Origin: Mycolicibacterium sp. J2
GTDB taxonomy: Bacteria; Actinomycetota; Actinomycetes; Mycobacteriales; Mycobacteriaceae
Direction: 5' to 3'
DNA: 64,000 bases
Assembly: GCF_026240945.1 (NCBI RefSeq)
Contig: NZ_JAPFPY010000017.1
Span: 106,747 to 170,746, forward strand
Shown: piece after piece, positions 41,651-49,151 of the stretch
Numbering within the stretch: position 1 is the stretch's first letter
Layout of the letters: each line of letters starts with the position of its first letter
The notes under the pieces: model-generated
What the model was told of the DNA's origin: nothing
Database searches by the model: none
What the model saw: only the letters and a program-made list of their open reading frames with translations
Translations under genes and position numbers: made by a program

Positions 41651-41666
41651 CACCGCTGCAGCGGTG
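41651..41666. promoter_or_regulatory. perfect 16-bp palindrome, candidate MarR operator
   Basis: CACCGCTGCAGCGGTG is fully symmetric and sits in the 161-bp region between the divergent MarR and AmiC-like genes, immediately after a TTGACA hexamer at 41643-41648. Position and symmetry fit a MarR dimer site that controls both directions. Confidence 0.6.
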
Positions 41667-41731
41667 CACTCACGTTAGGGGGATCCGGCGTCGTCGTCCC
41701 CACGGCAGGCCTGGGTGAGGTGTTTGACGAT

Positions 41732-42796
41732 ATGGAACACAGCCGCGATGCGGTCGATATCGCATTGGTGGTGCCCTTGAGCGGACCCGCCGGCATGTTC
41801 GGACCCTCCTGTGAGGTCAGCGCCGAACTGGCGGTGGCCGATATCAACGCCGCCGGGGGCATCCTGGACCGTCCCGTCCGTCTGCACCCGGTCGACGCGG
41901 GGGCACCGCTGTCGGCGATATCGGCGCAGATGCGGCGACTGGTCGACACCCATTCCATCGACGCCGTGGTCGGCTGGCATCTGTCCAACGCCCGACAGGT
42001 GATCACCCCGCATACCGCGGGTCGCGTCCCCTACGTCTACACCACGTTCTACGAGGGCGGCGAGAACACCACCGGCGTCTACATGGTGGGCGAGACACCG
42101 CAGCAACAGCTCTTCCCCGCATTGCAATGGCTGCGTGCCAACGAGGGGATCAGACGCTGGTGCATCGTCGGCAACGACTACATCTGGCCACGCCAGACCG
42201 CGGCCGTCACCAAGGACTACATGCGCGCCAACGGATTCGACTTCGCCGGCGATACGTTCATCCCGTTGGGCGGGCGGGATTTCCGCGCAGCGCTGGACCT
42301 CATCGCATCATCGCGCGCCGACGGGGTGTTGGTCCTCATGGTGGGGACCGACAACGCGGCCTTCAACCGCGCCTTCGCCAGGGCAGGGTTACACGAGAAG
42401 CACATCCGACTGTCGCTGATGATCGGGGAGGATGTGCTGTGCGCCAGCGGCAACGGCAGCACGCAGGGCCTCTACACGGCGTGCGGCTATTTCGAGAGCC
42501 TGGTGACGCCGGAGAACATGGGCTTCGGATCGCGCTACGAGCAGTTGTTCGGCGCGGCCGCACCGACGTTGAACAATATCGGTGAATCCTGCTACGAAGG
42601 CCTGCTGCTGCTCGCCGCCCTGGCGGGCGCCGCAGGCAGCCTGCAGGTCCGGGCCATCGACCGGGTCCGCTCCACCGTCTCCTATCAGGGTCCGCGCGGC
42701 GAGGTGGCAATGCGTGGGGCACACACCCATCAGCCCGTCTATCTGGCCGAGACAACCGATGTTGAGTTCCGGGTCATCGATCAGTTGAGCGCGTGA
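41732..42796 (+). CDS. AmiC/UrtA-like periplasmic-binding-fold protein, cytoplasmic amide sensor
   Basis: A 354-residue type I periplasmic-binding-protein fold without any signal peptide, so it should stay in the cytoplasm. It opens VDIALVVPLSGPAGMFGPSCEVSAELAVADINAAGG and has VYTTFYEGGENTTGVYMVGETPQQQLFP and GNDYIWPRQTAAVTKDYM, as in AmiC and urea-binding proteins. AmiC of Pseudomonas senses short-chain amides and controls amidase expression through AmiR. No AmiR is encoded nearby, so this one may act with the MarR or FmdB protein. No ABC permease genes follow. GTG 41720 is an alternative start. Confidence 0.82.
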   Translation: MEHSRDAVDIALVVPLSGPAGMFGPSCEVSAELAVADINAAGGILDRPVRLHPVDAGAPLSAISAQMRRLVDTHSIDAVVGWHLSNARQVITPHTAGRVPYVYTTFYEGGENTTGVYMVGETPQQQLFPALQWLRANEGIRRWCIVGNDYIWPRQTAAVTKDYMRANGFDFAGDTFIPLGGRDFRAALDLIASSRADGVLVLMVGTDNAAFNRAFARAGLHEKHIRLSLMIGEDVLCASGNGSTQGLYTACGYFESLVTPENMGFGSRYEQLFGAAAPTLNNIGESCYEGLLLLAALAGAAGSLQVRAIDRVRSTVSYQGPRGEVAMRGAHTHQPVYLAETTDVEFRVIDQLSA

Positions 42797-42800
42797 ACGC

Positions 42801-42835
42801 ATTCCGCCACACCGGGCAGCCCGGTGTGGCGGAAT
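42801..42835. terminator. bidirectional terminator hairpin
   Basis: Perfect 16-bp arms (42801-42816 and 42820-42835) with a three-base loop CAG separate the convergent sensor and permease genes. Confidence 0.8.
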
Positions 42836-42854
42836 CTGGTTGCGGTGTGCCGAC

Positions 42855-44591
42855 TCAGGCGCGCTGACTCAGTTCGGCCCGCAGGGCGTCCGAGGCGGCC
42901 GAGGCGGCATGGTCGCCGGTCTTACACATGTCGTGGCAGTCCCTGGTCAAGGTGCAGGTCAGCGATGACACCGGCCCGTGGTGGAACGGGCAGTCGTGCA
43001 CCATATCCGGCAGCTCGTAGCGCTTGTTGTCGACGATGTCGAGCAGGGTCTGTCCGGCCCACAGCGGTTCCTTCTCGATCTCTTCGCGCAGCGGATTGGG
43101 CCGGGCCAGATAGTACTTGCCCTTGGTGGCGATGCAGATGACCGGGGACAGCACGAAGGCCAGGCTCAAGGCCAGGTACGGCGACCAGGCCGCCAGCAGC
43201 GGTCCGAATGCGTTGAAGAAGGCCAGGATCGAGAAGACCGAGCCCACCACCATCGAAACGAAACCCACCGGGTTGATGCTGTACAGGTACGCGCGCTTGA
43301 ACTCCACATAGGGCGGGCTGAGCTTCAGCAGCGGCTTGTTGATCACCAGATCGGCCACGATCGCGCCCACCCAGGCGATCGCCACGTTCGAGTAGAAGCC
43401 CAGAATGGTGTTGAGTACCGCGAACATGTTGCCCAACATCAGCGACAGCGCGATCGCGATGTGCAGCGCGAGGTAGACGACGCGACCCGGGTGCACGTGC
43501 AGCACCCGGCTGAAGAAGTTCGACCACGACAGCGACCCCGAATAGGCGTTGGTCACGTTGATCTTGACCTGGGACAGCAGCACCATCAGCGTCGCGAGCC
43601 CCAATGCCACGGTGTCGTTGTGGATCACCGAGCCGAAGCCACCGAGGAACTGTTCGATCGGTTCGGTGGCGGCGGTGAATCCGACCTTGCCTGCGACGTA
43701 GAACGCGAGGAACGCACCGCAGATCTGCTTGGCGGCGCCGAGGATCACCCAGCCGGGACCGGCGGCCAGTACCGCCGCCCACCAGCGCAATGCGGGTGTC
43801 TCGGATTTCTCCGGCATGAAGCGCAGATAGTCGACCTGCTCGCCGATCTGGGCGATCAGCGAAAGTGCCACGCCGGCACCGGCACCCACCCCGATCGCGG
43901 TCACTCGTTCAGTGCCGCCGTCACCCGCCCAGGACAGGAAGCCGTGGAACCCGGCCGGATCGGCCGATGCGATGAACGCGATCGGCGCGACGGACAACAC
44001 CAGCCACAGCGGCTGGGTCCACACCTGGAACTTGGCCAGGGCGGTCATCCCGTACAGCACCAACGGGATGATGATCAACGAGCCGATGATGTAGCCGAGG
44101 GCCAGGGGCAGATGGAACGCCAGCTTCATCGCCTGCGCCATGATCGCCCCTTCGAGGGCGAAGAAGATGAAGCAGAAACTCGCGTAGATCAGGCTGGTCA
44201 GTGTCGATCCGAAGTACCCGAAGCCCGCACCCCGGGTGAGCAGGTCCATGTCGATGTTGTACTTCGCGGCGTAATAGGCGATCGGGATGCCGGTGAGGAA
44301 GATGGTGACGGCGGCGACCAGGATCGCCACCACCGCGCTGGCCGAGCCGTGGGTCACCGCGATCGAGGCGCCAATCGAATAGTCGGCCAGGTAGGCGATG
44401 CCGCCGAGAGCGGCCACGGCGCACGCCATCGGGCTCCATTTACGGAACGATTTGGGCGCATAGCGCAGGGAAAAGTCTTCGATGGTGTCCTGACCGGCCC
44501 AGTTGACGAAGCGGGCCCACGGCCCGCTGCCGGGCGGCGCGGCGGTGGGATGTACCTGCACCTCGCCCACCGGTTGCTCAGATGACGTCAT
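42855..44591 (-). CDS. NCS1 nucleobase/purine-cytosine-type permease with Cys/His-rich tail
   Basis: A 578-residue transporter with about 12 membrane helices. The start WAGQDTIEDFSLRYAPKSFRKW and LSLIAQIGEQVDYLRFMPEK are NCS1 features, as are ITNVTNAYSGSLSW-like residues in helix 8 (KINVTNAYSGSLSWSNFFSR). NCS1 carriers import cytosine, purines, allantoin, hydantoins or related amides with Na+ or H+. The last 50 residues form a hydrophilic tail with C534, H537, H538, C546, C552, H553 and C556, which could bind a metal. It diverges from amt across a region with a GlnR-like site, so nitrogen control is likely. The substrate is unproven. Confidence 0.85.
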   Translation of the reverse strand: MTSSEQPVGEVQVHPTAAPPGSGPWARFVNWAGQDTIEDFSLRYAPKSFRKWSPMACAVAALGGIAYLADYSIGASIAVTHGSASAVVAILVAAVTIFLTGIPIAYYAAKYNIDMDLLTRGAGFGYFGSTLTSLIYASFCFIFFALEGAIMAQAMKLAFHLPLALGYIIGSLIIIPLVLYGMTALAKFQVWTQPLWLVLSVAPIAFIASADPAGFHGFLSWAGDGGTERVTAIGVGAGAGVALSLIAQIGEQVDYLRFMPEKSETPALRWWAAVLAAGPGWVILGAAKQICGAFLAFYVAGKVGFTAATEPIEQFLGGFGSVIHNDTVALGLATLMVLLSQVKINVTNAYSGSLSWSNFFSRVLHVHPGRVVYLALHIAIALSLMLGNMFAVLNTILGFYSNVAIAWVGAIVADLVINKPLLKLSPPYVEFKRAYLYSINPVGFVSMVVGSVFSILAFFNAFGPLLAAWSPYLALSLAFVLSPVICIATKGKYYLARPNPLREEIEKEPLWAGQTLLDIVDNKRYELPDMVHDCPFHHGPVSSLTCTLTRDCHDMCKTGDHAASAASDALRAELSQRA

Positions 44592-44915
44592 GTTGTCTCC
44601 TCACCGCGTCCCGTGCGGGAGCGGCCGACTCATAAGGGGTTTCGCGTTCGGACGGCACTGGCGACGCGATGAGGTACCGCAGCGGATCTTGCTCCGCCGC
44701 AAGGAAACTAACATCGTTACTTCCATATGGCAGTACTTCAAATGGAACGTTACGCGCCGGACACGAACCGTTTACGGCCCACACAGGCACCACACAGCCA
44801 GTCAACCGGCAGCGTCGCGTTACCCAGCGGCAACACCGCAATCCTGTCCACGTAACAGAAACATCGTCTACTGCCAGTGATCGGCCTGGCGGCCGCGCCC
44901 CCTCAGGAGATGTAT
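44592..44915. other. shared upstream region of the NCS1 permease and amt
   Basis: A 324-bp divergent regulatory region, less G/C-rich than its neighbours around 44690-44880. It contains several GTTAC- and GAAC-type blocks, including the GlnR-like series at 44749-44775. No open frame in it has a ribosome site or coding bias. Confidence 0.6.
44749..44775. promoter_or_regulatory. candidate GlnR binding site
   Basis: GTTAC (44749-44753), six bases, GACAC (44760-44764), six bases, TTTAC (44771-44775). The actinobacterial GlnR consensus is GTnAC-n6-GaAAC repeated with six-base gaps; the first box fits exactly, the second and third each have one mismatch, and the fourth box is poor. Location between a permease and amt, both nitrogen genes, supports the call. 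Confidence 0.45.
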
Positions 44916-46175
44916 ATGGATACCGGAACCACCGCATTCATGCTCTGTTGCATCATCGGCCTCACGATGATGATCCCCGGGCTCGCACTGTTCTACGGAG
45001 GCATGGTCTCCGTGAAGAGTTCGACCAACATGATGATGATGACCTTCGGCGCGGTCGCCATCGTCGGCGTGCTCTGGGTGCTCTTCGGCTTCTCGATGAC
45101 CTTCGGCACCTCCATCGGTGATGCCGGACTGGTCGGCAGCCTCACCGAGTTCGCCGGCATGAAGGACCTGCTGCAGTCGCAAACCACCATCAACGGTTTA
45201 CCGGTGAGCCTCTTCGCGCTGTTCCAGGCGCTCTTCGCGGCCATCACCGTCGCGCTGATCTCCGGCGCCGCGGCCGACCGGATGAAATTCGGTGCCTGGA
45301 TGCTGTTCGCCACCCTGTGGGCGGTGCTGGTGTACTTCCCGGTCGCACACTGGGTGTTCGCCTTCGACGGCGTCGTCACCAAGGACTCGGTCGGCGGTTG
45401 GATCGCCAACAGCCTCAAGGCGATCGACTTCGCCGGTGGCACCGCCGTGCACATCAACGCGGGCGCGGCCGCGCTGGCTGTCGCCATCGTGCTGGGCAAG
45501 GCCGCCAACTGGGGCCAGCTGCGCAAGCCGCACAACGTCCCGCTGACCCTGCTGGGCGCGGGGCTGCTCTGGGCCGGCTGGTACGCATTCAACGGCGGTT
45601 CGGCGCTGGCCGCCGGCAACTCGGCCGCCATCGTCATGGTCACCACCTTCGTCGCCACCTGCGCGGCCACCCTGGCCTGGTTGGCCGTGGAGAAGTTCAA
45701 AGACGGCCACGTCACCGGCGTCGGTGCGGCGGCCGGGGCCATCACCGGCCTGGTCGCCATCACCCCGGCGTGTGGTGCGGTCACCCCGGTGGGTGCGATC
45801 ATCCTGGGCCTGGTCGCCGGGGCGATCTGCCCCTTCGCGGTGGGTCTCAAGGAGAAGTTCGGTTACGACGACTCGCTCGATGTGGTGGGCGTGCACCTGG
45901 TCGGTGGCGTCATCGGCACCCTGATGATCGGCTTCCTGGCCAGCGACTCGATGCCCAACGCCACCAACGGCCTGTTCTACGGCGGCGGGTTCGGCCAACT
46001 CTGGAAGCAGGCCATCGCCGCAGCCGCGGTCATGGCCTACTCCTTCGTGATCGCCTACATCATCGCCTTCGCCATCAAGAAGACGATGGGCATCCGCATC
46101 TCCCCGGAGGAAGAGGAGAAGGGCATCGACACCCACGTCCACCGCGACGCGGCCTACGAGCTCGCCTCTGCCTGA
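44916..46175 (+). CDS. amt: ammonium transporter Amt
   Basis: A 419-residue Amt/Rh channel with 11 membrane helices. The start TAFMLCCIIGLTMMIPGLALFYGGM and DFAGGTAVHINAG with the first pore histidine are typical, as is VVGVHLVGGVIGTL with the second. The short cytoplasmic tail ends in a basic-acidic stretch that could meet a PII protein, but no glnK gene follows. CAGGAG six bases upstream fixes ATG 44916. A strong terminator after the stop makes it monocistronic. It belongs to the same place and type as M. smegmatis amt1, which is induced in nitrogen limitation by GlnR. Confidence 0.94.
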   Translation: MDTGTTAFMLCCIIGLTMMIPGLALFYGGMVSVKSSTNMMMMTFGAVAIVGVLWVLFGFSMTFGTSIGDAGLVGSLTEFAGMKDLLQSQTTINGLPVSLFALFQALFAAITVALISGAAADRMKFGAWMLFATLWAVLVYFPVAHWVFAFDGVVTKDSVGGWIANSLKAIDFAGGTAVHINAGAAALAVAIVLGKAANWGQLRKPHNVPLTLLGAGLLWAGWYAFNGGSALAAGNSAAIVMVTTFVATCAATLAWLAVEKFKDGHVTGVGAAAGAITGLVAITPACGAVTPVGAIILGLVAGAICPFAVGLKEKFGYDDSLDVVGVHLVGGVIGTLMIGFLASDSMPNATNGLFYGGGFGQLWKQAIAAAAVMAYSFVIAYIIAFAIKKTMGIRISPEEEEKGIDTHVHRDAAYELASA

Positions 46176-46188
46176 CCCAGACCCGGCT

Positions 46189-46219
46189 CCAGCCGGCGCA
46201 GCGCCCCTGCGCCGGCTGG
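46189..46219 (+). terminator. terminator after amt
   Basis: Perfect 13-bp arms (46189-46201 and 46207-46219) around a five-base loop begin 14 bp after the amt stop. Confidence 0.8.
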
Positions 46220-46233
46220 TCACCGGGATTTCT

Positions 46234-46261
46234 TTGGCCCATCGAAGTTTCACCGTACGAT
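46234..46261 (+). promoter_or_regulatory. possible promoter of the glnT operon
   Basis: TTGGCC (46234-46239) and TACGAT (46256-46261) are spaced by 16 bp, 26 bp before the glnT start. The location just after the amt terminator implies that the following operon has its own promoter. Confidence 0.4.
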
Positions 46262-46287
46262 ACTCTGGTTCCCATTAGGAGACAGTC

Positions 46288-47592
46288 ATGGCACCCGATC
46301 TCGCCACCCAAGCCCAGCAATCCGACACCAGATTCATCCTCGCGCTCTTCGTCGACCTGCGCGGAAAGCCTTGCGCCAAACTGGTTCCGGTCGAAGCCGT
46401 CGACCAGTTGGCCACCGAGGGTGTCGGCTTCGCCGGTTACGCGGTCGGCGCCATGGGCCAACAGCCCAAAGACCCCGACCTGATGGCCCTGCCGGACCCC
46501 ACGTCGTTCACCCCGATCCCGTTCATCAAAGAGGGCCTGGCCCTGGTGCACTGCGACCCGCACGTGCAGGGCAAGCCGTGGCCGTATGCGCCACGCGTGA
46601 TCCTCAAAGGGCTCATCCAGCAGGTGGCCGACGCCGGCTTCGAGCCGTGGGTGGGCGCCGAAGTGGAGTACTTCCTGCTGCGTCGCGAGGCCGACGGAAC
46701 CCTGGTCACCGCCGATACCGCCGACACCGCCGCCCAACCCTGTTACGACGCACGGGGTGTCACCCGGATGTATGACCACCTCACCGCGATCTCCACCGCG
46801 ATGAACACCCTGGGTTGGTCCAACTACGCCAACGACCACGAGGACGGCAACGGGCAGTTCGAGCAGAACTTCCAGTTCGCCGACGCCCTCACCACCGCCG
46901 ACCGGGTGATCACGCTGCGCTACCTGCTGTCGATGATCGCCGCCGAGCGCGGCATGGTGGCCACCTTCATGCCCAAACCGTTCGCCGATCGCACCGGCAA
47001 CGGACTGCACCTGCACCTCTCGCTGACCAGCGCGGGCGCTCCGGCGTTCCCGGCCGAGCAGGATCGCCGGGGTCTCGGATTATCGGACACCGCATACGGA
47101 TTCATCGGCGGCATCCTCGACCACGCGTGCGCGTTGCAGGCCGTCGTCGCGCCGACCGTCAACTCCTACAAGCGAACCGGCGCCACCAGCACCACCTCTG
47201 GAGCGTCCTGGGCTCCGCGTAAACCGAGCTACGGCGGCAACGACCGCACCCACTACATCCGGGTGCCGGACAACCAGCGCGTCGAATTGCGCGGTGGCGA
47301 CGGCGCCGCCAACCCGTACCTGGCCATCGCGGCCGCCCTCGGGGCCGGTATCGACGGCATCAAGCGCAGCCTGGACCCCGGCGATGTCGGCGCCCAGGGG
47401 CCGTCGACGTTACCGCCCACCTTGCTGCACGCGGTCGACGAGCTGGAGACCGACCCGGTGATCACCGGTGTCCTCGATACCGCGGGCGCCGGTGTCGCCT
47501 CGTACTTCGCCGGGATCAAACGCGAAGAGTTCTTCGCCTACCACGGCACCGTCGCGCCGTGGGAGGTCGACTCCTACCTGACCGCCTTCTGA
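46288..47592 (+). CDS. glnT: glutamine-synthetase-like ligase of the GlnT/GmaS type
   Basis: A 434-residue class III-like glutamine synthetase. It opens FILALFVDLRGKPCAKLVPVEAV and GVGFAGYAVG, and has the metal/ATP residues in GAEVEYFLL, DHEDGNGQFEQNFQF, MPKPFADRTGNGLHLHLSLT and NSYKRTGA. These features match gamma-glutamylmethylamide synthetase (GmaS) and GlnT better than housekeeping GlnA; in particular it lacks the adenylylation-loop tyrosine motif of GlnA. It should couple ATP use to joining glutamate with ammonia or methylamine. GGAGAC precedes the ATG. It heads a probable operon of six genes. Confidence 0.87.
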   Translation: MAPDLATQAQQSDTRFILALFVDLRGKPCAKLVPVEAVDQLATEGVGFAGYAVGAMGQQPKDPDLMALPDPTSFTPIPFIKEGLALVHCDPHVQGKPWPYAPRVILKGLIQQVADAGFEPWVGAEVEYFLLRREADGTLVTADTADTAAQPCYDARGVTRMYDHLTAISTAMNTLGWSNYANDHEDGNGQFEQNFQFADALTTADRVITLRYLLSMIAAERGMVATFMPKPFADRTGNGLHLHLSLTSAGAPAFPAEQDRRGLGLSDTAYGFIGGILDHACALQAVVAPTVNSYKRTGATSTTSGASWAPRKPSYGGNDRTHYIRVPDNQRVELRGGDGAANPYLAIAAALGAGIDGIKRSLDPGDVGAQGPSTLPPTLLHAVDELETDPVITGVLDTAGAGVASYFAGIKREEFFAYHGTVAPWEVDSYLTAF

Positions 47593-47610
47593 AGACAAGG
47601 GAGACAACAT

Positions 47611-48480
47611 ATGTGCGGGATCGTGGGCTTACACCTGCGCACACCGGAGCTCTACCCCCGGCTGGGTGAATTGCTCACCGGGATGCTGTGCGAGATGTCG
47701 GATCGCGGCTCGGATTCGGCCGGGGTGGCCGTCTACGGCGACCCGGTGTGGTCGCCGGCGGGCAAGGGTTGCGTATCGGTCACCGATATCGGTGCGGCTC
47801 CCGCCCTCGGATCGGATGTCACGGTGGTGCAGGTCGATTCGACATACCTCTTGACGGCAGACACCTCCTCCGAGGACCTGCTGGCGCGGGTGCGGGCGGC
47901 TTACCCCGAGGCACTGGTGGCCGGGTTCGGAGCCGACCTGGCGGTGCTCAAGGGTGTCGGCAATCCGCGCGCGCTGACCGACGGGTGGGGTCTGGCCAAG
48001 GCCCAGGGGTGGCAGGGCGTCGGGCACACCCGGATGGCCACCGAATCCGCGGTCACCCCGTCGGGCTGCCACCCCTACACGGTGGGGCCACAGCAATGTC
48101 TGGTGCACAACGGATCGTTTGCCAACCACGCCACGATTCGCCGCGAACTTCGCAGGGCCGGAGTCCAATTCGACAGTGAGAACGACACCGAGGTGGGTGC
48201 GCGGTTCGTCGCCGAACAGTTGGCCGCGGGCCGGGACGTGGAGAGCGCACTCAAGGAGCTGTGCGCCACCTTTGACGGCTTCTACACGCTGCTGGTGTCC
48301 AACCGGGACTCCTTCGCGGTGGTGCGCGACGCCATCGCATGCAAACCGGCGGTGATCGCCGAGACGCCGCAGTGGGTGGCCATGGCCAGCGAGTACCGCG
48401 CCCTGGCGGGTCTGCCGGGTGTGGAAGAAGCCAAGATCTGGGAACCCGAGCCGGAGGTGGTGTACGCATGGACACGCTAG
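47611..48480 (+). CDS. class II glutamine amidotransferase subunit (GltB-N/MgsA-like)
   Basis: A 289-residue Ntn glutaminase domain with Cys2 as nucleophile (MCGIVGLHL). RGSDSAGVAVYG, GVGHTRMATES, CLVHNGSFANH and ENDTEVGARF complete the glutamine-binding site. It corresponds to the amidotransferase domain of glutamate synthase, encoded here as a separate protein, as in N-methylglutamate synthase MgsA. It should supply ammonia, or transfer the glutamyl moiety, within a complex with the next two gene products. The end overlaps the GXGXG gene by 13 bp. Confidence 0.9.
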   Translation: MCGIVGLHLRTPELYPRLGELLTGMLCEMSDRGSDSAGVAVYGDPVWSPAGKGCVSVTDIGAAPALGSDVTVVQVDSTYLLTADTSSEDLLARVRAAYPEALVAGFGADLAVLKGVGNPRALTDGWGLAKAQGWQGVGHTRMATESAVTPSGCHPYTVGPQQCLVHNGSFANHATIRRELRRAGVQFDSENDTEVGARFVAEQLAAGRDVESALKELCATFDGFYTLLVSNRDSFAVVRDAIACKPAVIAETPQWVAMASEYRALAGLPGVEEAKIWEPEPEVVYAWTR

Positions 48481-49151
48481 TGAAGTACGACCTGGCCAGC
48501 ACACGTCTGCGGGAGGTGAACGCGGCGCTGCATCAGCCCGGTGTCACAGGTGAATTCGTCATCACCCATCCCGACGGCGCGCACAACGTCGCAGTCGGAC
48601 TCGACGCGCCGATCACGGTGACCATCCAGGGGCATGTCGGCTACTACGCCGCGGGCATGAACCAGCATGCCCACGTCACCATCGACGGCAACGCCGGCAC
48701 CGGCGTCGCCGAGAACATGATGAGCGGCACGGTCCGCGTCGCGGGCAACGCATCACAGTCGGCCGGGGCCACCGCCCACGGTGGGCTGCTGGTCATCGAG
48801 GGCGATGCCGCGGCCCGCTGCGGTATCTCGATGAAGGGCGTCGACATCGTGGTCGGCGGCAGCATCGGCCACATGAGTGCGTTCATGGCGCAGGCCGGGC
48901 GGCTGGTGGTCCGCGGCGATGCCGGTGAAGCCCTTGGCGATTCGATCTACGAGGCCCGACTCTACGTACGCGGTGAGGTGGCCTCCCTGGGGGCCGACTG
49001 CGTGGCCAAACCGATGCGGGCCGAACACCACGCCGAACTGGCCGAATTGCTCGCCGCGGCCGGCTATGCCGATGACACCGCCGAGTACACCCGGTACGGA
49101 TCGGCGCGCACCCTCTACCACTTCCACGTCGACAATGCGAGTGCCTACTGA
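48468..49151 (+). CDS. GXGXG-domain glutamate synthase subunit (MgsB-like)
   Basis: A 227-residue right-handed beta-helix protein equal to the C-terminal structural domain of glutamate synthase. Turns repeat a G-x-x-G-x-x-x-G pattern (GHVGYYAAGMNQHAHVTIDG, GNAGTGVAENMMSG, GNASQSAGATAHGG, GDAAARCGISMKGVD, GSIGHMSAFMAQAG). It has no catalytic residues and is expected to hold the amidotransferase and FMN subunits together, guiding ammonia between them. Start ATG 48468 lies inside the preceding gene, and the stop shares a base with the next start (TGATG). Confidence 0.9.
   Translation: MDTLVKYDLASTRLREVNAALHQPGVTGEFVITHPDGAHNVAVGLDAPITVTIQGHVGYYAAGMNQHAHVTIDGNAGTGVAENMMSGTVRVAGNASQSAGATAHGGLLVIEGDAAARCGISMKGVDIVVGGSIGHMSAFMAQAGRLVVRGDAGEALGDSIYEARLYVRGEVASLGADCVAKPMRAEHHAELAELLAAAGYADDTAEYTRYGSARTLYHFHVDNASAY

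Noticed and set aside
42978..44585. 535-codon plus-strand frame opposite the NCS1 permease
   Set aside because: It is antisense to a clear transporter, has no hydrophobic pattern or motif, and lacks a ribosome site.
46240..46270. GlnR-like pattern before glnT
   Set aside because: GTAC and GAAAC-like pieces occur, but their spacing (three bases) does not fit the n6 rule, so only a generic promoter is called.
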